A stretch of DNA of 64,000 nucleotides from Kalmanozyma brasiliensis GHG001 (taxonomy: Eukaryota > Basidiomycota > Ustilaginomycetes > Ustilaginales). Below, one piece after another: positions 41,788 to 52,221 of this stretch. The position numbers were made by a program, and so were the translations under genes. The stretch spans positions 206,566 to 270,565 of the forward strand of contig NW_015961962.1 of NCBI RefSeq assembly GCF_000497045.1. Direction: 5' to 3'. The stretch's first letter is position 1, and each line of letters begins with the position of its first letter. Under the pieces are notes generated by a model, which was not told where the DNA came from, searched no databases, and saw only the letters and a list, made by a program, of their open reading frames with translations.

Positions 41788-42487
41788 GCTGTTTGCGGGC
41801 GGGGTCGTCTGTCGGAGTCTGAGAGGCAATGCTTTGCAAGGACGGAGACAAGAAGATGCTGAAGCTATTCCTAGACGGCGCGGCAGAGACTGTCGACGGT
41901 TGATGTATCCTTAGGAGCGATTCCGATGCAGATTAAGTCAAGTGAAGAATGTCGTCGGGCTGCTGATGATATCAATTGTGTTCCGAGAGGAGTGTGCGAG
42001 CTTTGGATCAGTCAGCTTGTCGAATGCTTTGGACGTCGGTGCTGCCGAGTGTCGATAGGACGCGATGCGATGGCTGCGTATAGAGCTTCGGCTGTGTCCG
42101 ATGAACCAAGCGAGGTTGAGTCCACGCAGTCTCGACTGAGAGCGAGTCGGAGGATCCGGAGCAAAAGAGAGTGAGTAAAGTAGTAGGATCGGACAGAGCC
42201 GCACTGCGTGTCTCCGCCGTGTTCCTCTGCTGTTGTTAGTGGTGATGGCAAGGACAGTAGGAGCCAGATGCAATGTGTGATGGGGGACGAGCAATCGATG
42301 CAGTCGACATCGGAAATTGGGCGAGTCCAGTCCAGCCAGAAGTGACAGGCTCAGCCAGGCAGCCCAAAGCCCGGCAAATTGCCAGACTCCAAAAGTGCTT
42401 GCAAAAACGGTGTCGATTCGGTCAACCTGGCATTTCACTTCGGCTGCTGCTGCCGCCTTTTTCGATTCTCGCGTCACACACGCCGAC

Positions 42488-42489
<2 letters not shown>

Positions 42490-42525
<36 letters not shown>
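42490..42525. repeat. (CA)18 microsatellite
   Basis: A perfect CA dinucleotide run that continues into the N gap, so its true length is unknown. Confidence 0.95.
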
Positions 42526-42554
42526 NNNNNNNNNNNNNNNNNNNNNNNNNNNNN
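42526..42554. other. Assembly gap (29 N)
   Basis: Undetermined bases directly after the CA repeat. The gap most likely arises from the repeat; its real size may differ. Confidence 0.98.
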
Positions 42555-44000
42555 TTTTTCGCTTCCACGAGCCGTCCCACCATCCCACGGAAATGGTCGC
42601 CGTTACCTTCCCTGAGCTGTCATGCTTTTGACATTCGTTGCACGCCGATACGGCATTGAGAGGTGATGTTGTATCAGTCAAGCCAGCAGCACTCTAACCA
42701 CAGTCTCAGCTTGCAATGCGAGCCGGACGGTCAGGTACACCTTGACGTGATCCAACCTAGAGCGAAACTCCAGCAGCGTTTTCACCCCTCTTCGCTCTTG
42801 CTGACACTGTGAGAAAGCATGCTGACGCCGGCCTCAGTCACTCGGTTGCTGTCTGTGGTGACTTGGACAGATGTGCCGGCTTCATGAGCAAACGCCTCGT
42901 TGCGACATGCGCCATAACAGCTTCAGCGAGAGTCGCGAGTGGCTTGTTCGTGAGTCAGCTGCACCTGGCAAGTCTGAGCTCCGATGCTCAAGGCCAGAGA
43001 CCCTTGGCATCGCCAATCCCGGCGAAGATCGCGAGATTGAATCTTGGCATTGGTTCCTGATCGGGACGATAGCACCATCGCTCGACCTAACAGGCCTGCA
43101 CAATGCACACTTTTCTCGATGCCACCTCTTTCACGCCAAGCCCTGGTGCTTGCTCTCTCAAGACCCTCGAAATCCACTTTGCCGGATCACGTCGCTCGCC
43201 TGTAGGCAGCAGAGGCATCGTCCGATAGGGTCCGGTTTCCCTTTGGGTCTGTGATTTCACCGGTGCCTCCTGCTTGACGGAGATCGCGAGCGCTCTCTGA
43301 GCCGCATAGGTCTGCTTTAATTAGGCGCATCTCTCGACTTCTTCTTCCTATGCCCTGATACGAGCGTCGACGACCTTGTCAGGGCCATCACGAGCATCAT
43401 GAAGGAACTGGTCCAAGGCGGTGAAGAGTCTGCAGAGATAAAGAGAGACCACGGAGAGGACCGCAAGCTGGAAGCTGTTGCTCGCAAAGTGGATCATGAG
43501 GGAGAGGGCCATGTCTGAACCAAAACAGGAGCCGCACGCCTCAACAACGACCTGTTGAGATGCGGGGCTCGCCCGACTGCAAAGAGAGAGAGTCAGGAGG
43601 CAGAGAAGCAAGCAGAAATCTGATTTCCGGTAAGTCCCCAAAAGCCGATCCGAGATCTTCCTGCTCTCTTTCTTCTTGAGAGAGGTTGCGCTGGCTGGCG
43701 GTCTGCTGTGCAATTTTGATAGGCTGGCTGCCGGCCTCTTGCTGCCCCGCGTCTATGATTTTGGCCGGCTTTGGTCTGTGCCATCCTCATCTCGGTCCAA
43801 GCGCTGCTTCGTCGGCTCAAGGGCGCGTGAATCCGATCGCATCTTCCTGCCTCGGCTCTCCCTCAAAGAGAACGCAACACTCTACACCAACGCTGGGTCC
43901 TCCTCGCTCCTTCCTTCCCACATCCTCTATCCTTCCTCCTTTCCTCTATCTTTTCTAACACTTGTACTTTGCGTCGAGTGCCTTTACCCATAGACGGATC

Positions 44001-44091
44001 GTAAGTATCACGTCAAGCTGCAAAGAGCTCACATCCATCTTTGCGGACAAGTACTGATTCGATCACTTCCTGTCCATATCAACAAAAACAG
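44001..44091 (+). other. 5'UTR intron of the PrpD-family gene
   Basis: The donor GTAAGT is at 44001, a CTGAT branch-point-like site lies near 44054, and the acceptor AACAG ends at 44091, directly before the ATG at 44092. The intron is 91 bases. It would place the start codon at the first position of exon 2. Confidence 0.7.
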
Positions 44092-45738
44092 ATGCCTCGT
44101 CTCGTCTCTCAATCCACCCTGGCTGCATCGCTTCGATCCACCTCTACTCGGTCGATCTCCACCTCGGCCCTTCCCCGAGCTACCGTTGCTCTCGCCGCTC
44201 GCTCCGTCGCTCAGCGCTCTTTCGCCCAGCTCCCCCGCACCGCCGCCTTCTCCACTTCGGCCCGCATCATGGGTGGTCACGCCGGTATCGGTAAGGGTGA
44301 GGACAACGTCCGTCCCGACGCCGACAAGGTCCTCCAGGACATTGCCGACTATGTGCACAACTACAAGATCGACTCCAAGGTCGCCTACGACACCGCTCGT
44401 CTTGTCCTCCTCGACTCGTTGGGATGCGCCATGGAGGCTCTCCGCTTCCCTGCCGCTGCCAATGTCTGCGGTCCCGTTGTTCCCGGCACCGTCGTGCCCA
44501 ACGGTGCCCGTGTCATTGGTACAAACTACGAGCTCGACCCCATCCGTGCCGCCTTCAACAATGGTGCTCTCATCCGATGGCTCGACTTCAACGACACTTG
44601 GCTCGCCGCTGAGTGGGGTCACCCTTCGGACAACATTGGTTCCATCCTCTCGGTCGCCGACTGGATCAGCCGCACCAACATTGCCAACGGCAAGAAGCCT
44701 CTGACCGTTGAGGACGTCCTCACCGGTGCCATCCAGGCTCACGAGATTCAGGGCTGCCTCGCCCTCGAGAACTCGTTCAACCGTGTCGGTCTCGACCACG
44801 TCGTGCTCGTCAAGGTCGCTTCGGCTGCCGTCGTCTCCAAGATGCTCGGCAACACCCGTGACCAGACTGTCGACGTTGTCTCGCAGGCTTTCGTCGACGG
44901 CCAGTCGCTCCGAACCTACCGTCACGCTCCCAACGCCGGCTCGCGCAAGTCGTGGGCTGCTGGTGACGCCTGCTCGCGTGCCGTCAACCTCGCCCTCCTC
45001 GTCCAGAAGGGAGAGCAGGGCTACAACTCGGTGCTCACCGCCAAGACCTGGGGCTTCTACGACGTGCTCTTCAAGGGCAAGGAGTTCAAGTTCCAGCGCC
45101 CTTACGGCTCGTACGTCATGGAGAACGTGCTGTTCAAGCTCGTCCCTGCTGAGTTCCACTCCCAGACTGCCATTGAGGGCGCCATCACCCTCCACGGCCG
45201 CATGCAGAAGAACGGCAAGACCTCGGATGACATCAAGAGCGTCACCATCAAGACCCAGGAGGCTGCCGTGCGCATCATCTCCAAGACGGGCAAGCTGAAC
45301 AACTACGCCGACCGTGACCACTCGCTCCAGTACATCACCGCCATGGGTCTCATCAACGGCAAGCTCGACCCCGAGGACTACTCGGACGAGGTTGCCGCCA
45401 ACCCCAAGATCGACGAGCTGCGTGAGAAGATGGCTGTTGAGGAGGAGCCCCGCTACACCACCGAGTACCTCGACCCCGAGCTTCGCTCCATCGGCAACAG
45501 CGTCGAGATCACCTTCAACGATGGTACCACCGACTCGGTTGCGCTCGACTACCCCGTCGGCCACGCCCGCCGCCGCGAGGAGGCCAAGCCCCTGATCAAG
45601 AGCAAGCTGCAGAAGCACCTCAAGGGCTTCTTCCCCGAGGCCAAGCAGGCCGAGATCGTCGCTCTGCTCGAGGACCACGAGAAGCTCGCCAAGCTGCCCG
45701 CCAACGAGTTTGTCGACCTCTGGGTTCGCGACCAGTAA
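44092..45738 (+). CDS. 2-methylcitrate dehydratase, MmgE/PrpD family, mitochondrial
   Basis: 548 aa. It dehydrates 2-methylcitrate in the methylcitrate cycle, which removes propionyl-CoA formed from odd-chain fatty acids and some amino acids. Residues 1-60 are rich in Arg/Ser/Ala without acids, a clear mitochondrial presequence. The mature part starts around MGGHAGIGKGEDNVRPD. Family landmarks include LLDSLGCAMEALRF, WLDFNDTWLAAEWGHPSDN, AHEIQGCLALENSFNRVGLDH, RKSWAAGDACSRAV, and DRDHSLQYI near the C-terminal domain. Codon use is strongly biased to C-ending codons, stronger than in neighbours, which suggests high expression. The frame opens at 44041 but the first ATG is 44092. It is followed by the cysteine synthase gene on the same strand, 350 bp away. 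Confidence 0.95.
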   Translation: MPRLVSQSTLAASLRSTSTRSISTSALPRATVALAARSVAQRSFAQLPRTAAFSTSARIMGGHAGIGKGEDNVRPDADKVLQDIADYVHNYKIDSKVAYDTARLVLLDSLGCAMEALRFPAAANVCGPVVPGTVVPNGARVIGTNYELDPIRAAFNNGALIRWLDFNDTWLAAEWGHPSDNIGSILSVADWISRTNIANGKKPLTVEDVLTGAIQAHEIQGCLALENSFNRVGLDHVVLVKVASAAVVSKMLGNTRDQTVDVVSQAFVDGQSLRTYRHAPNAGSRKSWAAGDACSRAVNLALLVQKGEQGYNSVLTAKTWGFYDVLFKGKEFKFQRPYGSYVMENVLFKLVPAEFHSQTAIEGAITLHGRMQKNGKTSDDIKSVTIKTQEAAVRIISKTGKLNNYADRDHSLQYITAMGLINGKLDPEDYSDEVAANPKIDELREKMAVEEEPRYTTEYLDPELRSIGNSVEITFNDGTTDSVALDYPVGHARRREEAKPLIKSKLQKHLKGFFPEAKQAEIVALLEDHEKLAKLPANEFVDLWVRDQ

Positions 45739-46088
45739 ACCACTCCTGTTCACAGGGGTCGAGATTCGCACACGACGACTGAGCTGAGAGCTATACGTTA
45801 GATGCTCGATCTCGATGAAAATCCAAGAAGATGCGTTTGTAGAAAGTTTGCTTCCGAGTGTGACACCGTTCAAGCCTGAAGATGATGAGAATGTCTGCAG
45901 CCAAGAAGAAGATCGGCCTGGAAATGGCGCAATTTGGCTACGTCCGCGCCCAGGAATGCGCGTTTTTCCGCTTTTGCCGCGCCGTCCGAGCGTCAAGAAG
46001 AACTTCACGATCTTCTCACCTTCTCGCTTAGAGCTGCTCAACCACCTCTTTCCATCGTTCGCTTCACACCATCATCGAGCCGACAGCC
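45739..46088. other. Intergenic, PrpD gene 3' side and cysteine synthase promoter
   Basis: 350 bp, tandem orientation. Pyrimidine-rich sequence lies just before the ATG at 46089. No gene is seen. Confidence 0.5.
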
Positions 46089-47228
46089 ATGGCCTCCTCA
46101 CTCTCGCGCACCCTCGTCGGCATCGCACGCACCTCCACTCGCGCCATCCACACCACCGCCTCGGCCTCATCCTCCACCCTCTCGCCCGTTGCAGCCGCCC
46201 ACATGCGTCCCGTCAACGGCTTTGTCGGCGCCATCGGCAACACGCCGCTCATCCGTCTCAACCGCCTCTCGTCCGAGACCGGCTGTGAGATCCTCGGCAA
46301 GGCCGAATTCATGGAGCCCGGTGGATCGGTCAAGGACCGCGCGGCGCTGTTCGTGGTGCAAGACGCCGAGGAGCGCGGCCTGATCCAGCCTGGAGGCACT
46401 GTCGTCGAGGGCACAGCAGGCAACACGGGCATCGGTCTCGCCCACGTCTGTCGCAGCAAGGGATACAAGTGCGTCATCTACATGCCCAACACGCAGTCCC
46501 AGGAGAAGATCGACCTGCTGAGGATGCTGGGTGCGGAGGTGTACCCGGTCCCCGCAGTCGCGTTCGATAACCCGGAGAACTACAACCACCAGGCGAAACG
46601 GCATGCGGATCGCCTCGACAATGCGGTGTGGACGAACCAGTTTGACAACACGGCCAACCGACGGGCGCACATCGAGACGACCGGCCCCGAGATCTGGGAC
46701 CAGACGGACGGCAAGCTCGACGGGTTCATCTGCGCTACTGGTACCGGAGGCACCCTTGCGGGCATCACGAGCTTCCTGAAGCAGAAAAGTGGGGGCAAGG
46801 TGCAGTGCTGGCTGGCCGACCCTCCTGGATCCGTGCTCCACTCGTACATTCAGACCAAGGGCAAGCTCATGGACCGCGAAGGAGGATCCATCACCGAGGG
46901 CATTGGTCAAGGTCGAGTGACGGAGAACCTCAAACCCGACATTGAGAAGCTCGACAACTCGGTCCACGTTCCCGACGAGGAGAGCATCGCCATGGTGTAC
47001 GACCTGCTCCACGAGGAGGGCATCTACGTCGGCGCTTCGTCCGCACTCAACGTTGTCGCAGCGAAGAAAATGGCCCAGCAGCTGGGTCCCGGCAAGACGA
47101 TCGTCACCATCCTCTGTGATGGCGCATACAGGTACCAAGCTCGCCTCTTCTCGAGGAAGTGGTTGGAGAGCAAGAAGCTCGACACGGCCATTCCGGAGCA
47201 TCTGCAGAAGTACATCGTCCTGCCCTAA
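46089..47228 (+). CDS. Mitochondrial cysteine synthase (Mcy1-type, PLP enzyme)
   Basis: 379 aa. It belongs to the PLP beta-family that makes cysteine from an activated serine and sulfide. Residues 1-38 are a mitochondrial presequence (Arg/Ser/Thr, no acids). IGNTPLIRL at 49-57, GGSVKDRAA with PLP-binding Lys82, the substrate loop GTAGNT at 108-113, and GTGGTLAG, which holds the PLP phosphate, are all intact. The block [18 protein letters not shown] is characteristic of yeast Mcy1 (YGR012W) and its fungal relatives, distinct from cytosolic CysK. No cystathionine synthase CBS domains are present. The 3' end is convergent with the bZIP gene, 85 bp away. Confidence 0.95.
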   Translation: MASSLSRTLVGIARTSTRAIHTTASASSSTLSPVAAAHMRPVNGFVGAIGNTPLIRLNRLSSETGCEILGKAEFMEPGGSVKDRAALFVVQDAEERGLIQPGGTVVEGTAGNTGIGLAHVCRSKGYKCVIYMPNTQSQEKIDLLRMLGAEVYPVPAVAFDNPENYNHQAKRHADRLDNAVWTNQFDNTANRRAHIETTGPEIWDQTDGKLDGFICATGTGGTLAGITSFLKQKSGGKVQCWLADPPGSVLHSYIQTKGKLMDREGGSITEGIGQGRVTENLKPDIEKLDNSVHVPDEESIAMVYDLLHEEGIYVGASSALNVVAAKKMAQQLGPGKTIVTILCDGAYRYQARLFSRKWLESKKLDTAIPEHLQKYIVLP

Positions 47229-47313
47229 ATCAATGCAATGCAGATGTAATATTAAACGACTTCAATGTCAGATGAGGTATGATACAGTGTGATGATACAG
47301 AAAATGAAAATGT

Positions 47314-48933
47314 CTATGCGAAGAGAAGAGCGGCGATGCGATTGGCTTCGTCGAGGGAGCCAGTGCCCATGCCTTGGCGCTCGCACTCATTGGCAGTGTC
47401 GTCGGTGGCGGTTGGCAGCACGAGCTCCGTTTCGCCGCGCTGGCGTCTCCACCAGTTGCTACGACGGAGGATGGAGTCGTCAAAGAGACCCCACCACTTG
47501 CTCACCATGCGTTGGGACACCTCCCACGCCTCCGGGTCCAGCACATCGTCCCCATACACGGTGAACGAGGATAGCGCCTCGTCGGTGGACAGGATGGAGA
47601 GAAGGAGGTCGAGCGCGAACTCTTCTTCGGCCACGGGGTTGGTGAGGGCATGCTTGAGCAGGCGAGAACGGACGCTGGGCCACGGCAGACAGGCGTCGAG
47701 GAACGCGCGGTGCGGGTACAGAAGCTGCTCCGTGCAGGGAAGCATCGAGGGTGGAAGCGAGTCCCACGTGATGGCGGGATCGAAGACCAGGCCTTTGTTG
47801 GTCTCGCTGCCAGTGTTGACGGTCCCGTGCAGCTGGAGTTGCGAGAGAAGCGAAGCGAGAGGGGCAGGGTCGAGGTTGAAGTGCGAGGCGATGGATGGGA
47901 TGACACGAGCAAAAGAGCGGGAGGCAATGCTGAGCGGTTGAACTGGGCGAGGTGGGGTCGCGGAGCTTTGGGCAAATCGCGAGATGGCGCGGTCGAGGTG
48001 CCATGACGGGGTGTCGCTGAGGCAAGCGAGGGAGGCAGCGTCTAGCTTGGCCGGAGACGACGACGAGGTGGACGAAGGCGAGTGGCACGATGCTTCAGGG
48101 CTAGTCCCCTCGTTCGAGCCGAGTCGAGGCGTCGCACCGAGGAGGCTCTCGAACGAAGTCACCGGTAGCGGCTGAGCATCTTGGAACATTGGCAGGTTCC
48201 CGAGCTGGGCGGTAAAGTGCAGGCCAGTGCCGAGCAGCAGAGACGGGCTCGGCAGAGGCTGGCTCACGAGGAAAGGATCAGCGTGCAGTCCGATCATCTT
48301 GAGACCAACGCTGCGCTCCGAGCTAGAGGTCGAAGCGAGTGATGAATATGTGATGGGCTCTGAGGGCGGAGGAAGGAGGGGCGCTGGCTGTAAGAGGGGT
48401 GCGCCGAGGATGGCGAAGCCGGGGGCCATGAAGCATGCAGATGTTGGCGGCGCAGGCTGCTGCACGAACATCGGAGCAGTAGCTGGGTATGAATCCGGTT
48501 CCACCTGAGAGGACAGGAAGACGTTGGGCGCATGCATCCCGCCGACGAAGGTCATCTCTTCCGGCCTCGATGCCTTGAGGTTGGACACGCCCGGCGTCTC
48601 GAGCTCTGTGATGGATGAAGTGGGACTCGAGACGCTCGACGAGAACGTGGTAGAGGTCGACGAAGACAAGGACGTGCATGAAGAATCAGAGGAGGCCGAT
48701 CGAACTCTGGGAGACGTCTCACGAGTATGGCTGGCCGAGTGACTAAGGTCGAGGTGAGGTGGGAATGTTGGCAGCGACGAAGCTGCTGCCAGGTAGGAGG
48801 CTGACGAGGATGCCCCCGTCGATCGCTCCATTCGCGCTTTCTCTCGGAAACGTCGTTGAGCCAGCTTGTTCTGCGCACGACGACGGTCTAGCAGCTGCTG
48901 CGGGGTGAGTCCTGCAGTGGCACTCGAACGCAT
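47314..48933 (-). CDS. bZIP-type transcription factor with DUF3425 domain
   Basis: 539 aa. The basic region is at 16-34 (DRRRAQNKLAQRRFREKAR), with the bZIP signature N-x2-A-Q-x2-F-R. The leucine heptads that should follow are not visible: Ser/Ala-rich sequence starts at once. The middle is Ser/Pro-rich with possible activation segments. About residues 360-510 match the DUF3425 domain that ends many fungal bZIP regulators: a hydrophobic helical region, then VSQRMVSKWWGLFDDSILRRSNWWRRQRG. DNA binding is likely; the target genes and the way it dimerises are unknown. The start ATG at 48933 opens MRSSATAG. Confidence 0.8.
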   Translation of the reverse strand: MRSSATAGLTPQQLLDRRRAQNKLAQRRFREKARMERSTGASSSASYLAAASSLPTFPPHLDLSHSASHTRETSPRVRSASSDSSCTSLSSSTSTTFSSSVSSPTSSITELETPGVSNLKASRPEEMTFVGGMHAPNVFLSSQVEPDSYPATAPMFVQQPAPPTSACFMAPGFAILGAPLLQPAPLLPPPSEPITYSSLASTSSSERSVGLKMIGLHADPFLVSQPLPSPSLLLGTGLHFTAQLGNLPMFQDAQPLPVTSFESLLGATPRLGSNEGTSPEASCHSPSSTSSSSPAKLDAASLACLSDTPSWHLDRAISRFAQSSATPPRPVQPLSIASRSFARVIPSIASHFNLDPAPLASLLSQLQLHGTVNTGSETNKGLVFDPAITWDSLPPSMLPCTEQLLYPHRAFLDACLPWPSVRSRLLKHALTNPVAEEEFALDLLLSILSTDEALSSFTVYGDDVLDPEAWEVSQRMVSKWWGLFDDSILRRSNWWRRQRGETELVLPTATDDTANECERQGMGTGSLDEANRIAALLFA

Positions 48934-51900
48934 GATGGGTAGGCGTCAATGGCGACACAGAATCGTTTCTTCGATGCGGACGCTGCTAGATGGATCAGGG
49001 TGGAGGAGGGGCTTTCTAGCGAAGCTAGGTGGAAGTGCAGGATCGCTGATAGATGTTGGGACCAGGAGGCGTCAAGTTGGAGATGCTGAGGCAGCTATCA
49101 GATGGAGCTGGCAGGTAGATCCGACACCGGGACGTCCCCTATATACATTTACCAAGAACGCCGGAAAGCGCATAGAGCGGAAGAGCGGTCTTTGAATAGC
49201 ATCTCATCGAAGCATCCATCCGAGGGAAGCGAGGGAAGCGTTCGGTGAGACAGAGTGTCCCAAAGAGAGACAAATCACCGTAAGACGCTCCATGGCTTGC
49301 AGCGCAGGAGCCAAGTGCGGCACCTTGGCCGCATGAAGCGTTAGCCATGCGTAACAGAGTCGAACAGAGCACAGCAACCCACTACAGTAGAGAAAGCTTT
49401 ACTTTTCGTACTGTACATCATCGATCCGTGCAGATCGGCTCAGGCCCAGAGGTCCGCGCACAGACTACAATAGTTGCCCGGGCAGCCATCAACCCACCCG
49501 TTCAGAAGAGAGGTACGATCGTGTGTCGACAGCTTCTACCGAGCCGAGCAACTTGGCTGCGCCGGTGGCCGCCCTTAGGGTAAGTCCTTGAACGAACAAT
49601 GTCGTCAAAGGGCATCCTGCCCGGATGGCAGGCTTGCCGCGCTTGCCGAGGAGCTCAAATCCCAGACAGGAACAGCTCGCTTCGAGGAACCTGAGGGGAG
49701 CACGTCGGGTGCAGAGGCGTGCTCGCAGCGTACGCAGCGTGCAAGACGAGCGAACCGATGTGCAGACGGCCAAGGTTCTGCATCTGTGACGCAAACGACG
49801 GCGATCCAAGCGGGCGGGCGCGAGCGCCGGCAAATGGTCTACTGTACCGCTTGCGAGCAACGGCGCAGCATTGTTCCTGGCTTTCGGCAGTGACGGAAGC
49901 GAGGATTCTATATTCAACCCACATTGTCGGCTGCTTGCAAGACAAAAGCCCCGCCTGGTGTTTGCTCGCTTGCCTGCATCGATCTGCCACGAGGATGTTG
50001 CCGAACCGACTTCAGGCTCCTTCCTGCGTTCATCGTGTATTGCTCTCGTCCTGGTAACACACGCAAGACATTTGGCACTTCGATGGTCGGGAAGCGTATT
50101 GGCGGAAACTTAGAACTCCGCTGCTTCCATCGATCCGGTCTGCTCTGCGTGGTGGACTCGGCAAGTCCTTGGTCTGTGGACACCCGGCAACAAGCACCCG
50201 GGGGCTTGGCAACTCATGCTCTTAACTCCGTGCCTGGCGTTGTGCCCAAGACTCGCGTTCATCTTGACTGGCAGGGCTCCTGGTGTTGGGCGCCGTGTCT
50301 CATGCTGGACTATGTTCGGAATCCTGATCATGTAAACAGGAACCTCGTCCAGCCGATCCTGCTGCCTGTATCGAATGCGGCCCCTGCAGAAAGCGCTTCC
50401 CACGCCAGCGTGCCATTCCGAACCAATCGCACAAGCCTCGTTGTCGAATGAGGTCGGTTTCCTCTGGGTGTGCTCGCCGTTCAATGACGCCGTGCTCACG
50501 CAACTTCGAGACTATGGAGCCGCTGGGATTCGGCGCACCGATGCATGCGCAACAAAGACCAGGGAAGCGAGCGGCAATACTGTAGAGCTCCCTCATCTTC
50601 CAACAAGGCGTCGCTGTGTACCACAAGTTCGCTGTTGTTTGCCAGCATTGCCGAATTTCATTACGCTTCCAGAAACCTTCGTCCCAGATTTCCCGAAACT
50701 CCGACCGGATCTGCACATCGGCGCCGTCTTGCCTCCTCTCAACGTTCAACGATGGAGCGCGACCAATCCTCAACCCAGCTTGCGGTTGGCCCCATCTTTC
50801 ACGCAGGCGTCGGGGCCTTTTCGCCTCAGTCTCTCGGAGGCTTTCTTCGTCGTCATTGGCATATCGTTTACAGCTGAAAAGGGGATCCCACCTCGTCTCC
50901 TCGGTTTCAGGGACGCCTGCTTGCTCATCATCGTTTCAGACTAAGCCGACGGCAACCGCAACGGTCAATTCCCACCAATGAACCACTCAGCACACGCTTG
51001 TTCGCCGTGAGACGCATAATTCGCCCGCGCTTGAAGAGCCGATGACGTCGACGTCAAGTTGCGCACGCTGCCATGGCCCTGCCGCGCACTCGTCGTATTC
51101 AGACTCCGCCAACCTGCCTGCAAGCCCCCAACGAGCTTCCACTTGGGACGCCGAGACAAGCATTGTTCAAGACGAATCACTTTCTTCGATTCGCTCGCTT
51201 CCGTAAGAACAACGCTCAAAGAAAACTTTATCCGTCGAGAGGACTTGGAGTCAAGGCAAAGAAGAGCCGTGGCATTCCCTCGGCTGGTGTCACTTCGGGC
51301 AGAATTGGTTGATTGCAAGGATCTCAACTCCAATGCGGAGTCGCACCTCTCTGTTGAAGACGAGCGTCAATGTGAAGCAACCTCGTGCCCTCACCTGCTA
51401 TGGTCGCGTGTCCTTTGTCGATGGCTGGCACTGCGAGACCGCATGGTACGATACAAAAACTGTCCACCACACTCACGTTGGGCAACACAACCTGTACGAG
51501 CATCATCTTGGCAACAGCCTCCTCCGCATTGTGATGTCCATGTGGTTGACCGTGCCGAGATTTCCGAGTCGAGGATGCGAGACCGTGAAGGCTCGCTTAA
51601 GACGGCGTGGGTACCACGACGGGCACGACAACAACGTGGAGACCGCCGGTCGATTTATTCACCGACATTCCTCATAGAACCAGCAAAGAAAGGTGCGCAA
51701 CGTTGGACCTCAGGCTGAATCACCGCAGAGACTTACTGCTTTGGAAGACCAGGAGCTGTCCTCGTGAGTGTTAACCATGGGACAGGCATAAGTTACTCGA
51801 GGTTGACCGGCCGGACACCCTTTCGATCACGTCACTGAAGCAATTGGTTTACCCTTCGAAGATCAGGTCCGGTTAATCCTCGTCATTCCGTCGGCTGGGG

Positions 51901-52221
51901 TGGCTCAAGCGGCGCTTCCTCACCAGGTCAAGACTGATTGTGCTCAAGCCATCCGGAAGGGAGCGCCCGAGAAGCATTGTCGTCATGACACTGTGTATGG
52001 TTGCCAGGCTGATACAGTTGAACGAGACCGATGGCGACAAAAATCGCGTCGGTGTTAGACTGCCATACTTCCCCAAATCAATTGCGGCTCGGGTCTCGGT
52101 GGGCCAAATTTCAGGGTTCAAGGATTTTGCCCACGCACCATCATCAAAGACCGCACCTTCTTCTTGCTCTTTGCCTTCCCTAGGACTCAGGGATCGCGAA
52201 TCCTTCCGATTCGAGGACGAC
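48934..52221. other. Divergent intergenic region, 3.3 kb
   Basis: It lies between the bZIP and PPR gene starts. Open frames such as 49924-50451, 50375-50944 and 51059-51718 overlap one another in different frames and show no domain or clean gene structure, so none is called. In-frame ATGs of the PPR gene at 51985 and 52000 lie here. No transposon ends or tandem repeats were recognised. Confidence 0.5.

Larger units (their letters stand above)
41788..44091. promoter_or_regulatory. Divergent intergenic region, pbs2 / PrpD gene
   Basis: 2.3 kb with a CA microsatellite and an assembly gap. Minus-strand sequence at 43348-43590 has a splice-acceptor-like CTCTCTTTGCAG followed by a 54-codon frame with a membrane segment, but a gene there is not established. 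The right end is the 5'UTR and 5'UTR intron of the PrpD gene. Confidence 0.5.

Noticed and set aside
44029..46041. 670-codon open frame antisense to the PrpD gene
   Set aside because: It follows from the strong C-ending codon bias of the sense gene; its sequence has no domain and it starts at a non-ATG codon.
51059..51718. 219-aa ORF upstream of the PPR gene
   Set aside because: Overlaps other open frames, lacks a domain and reads like random GC-rich sequence.
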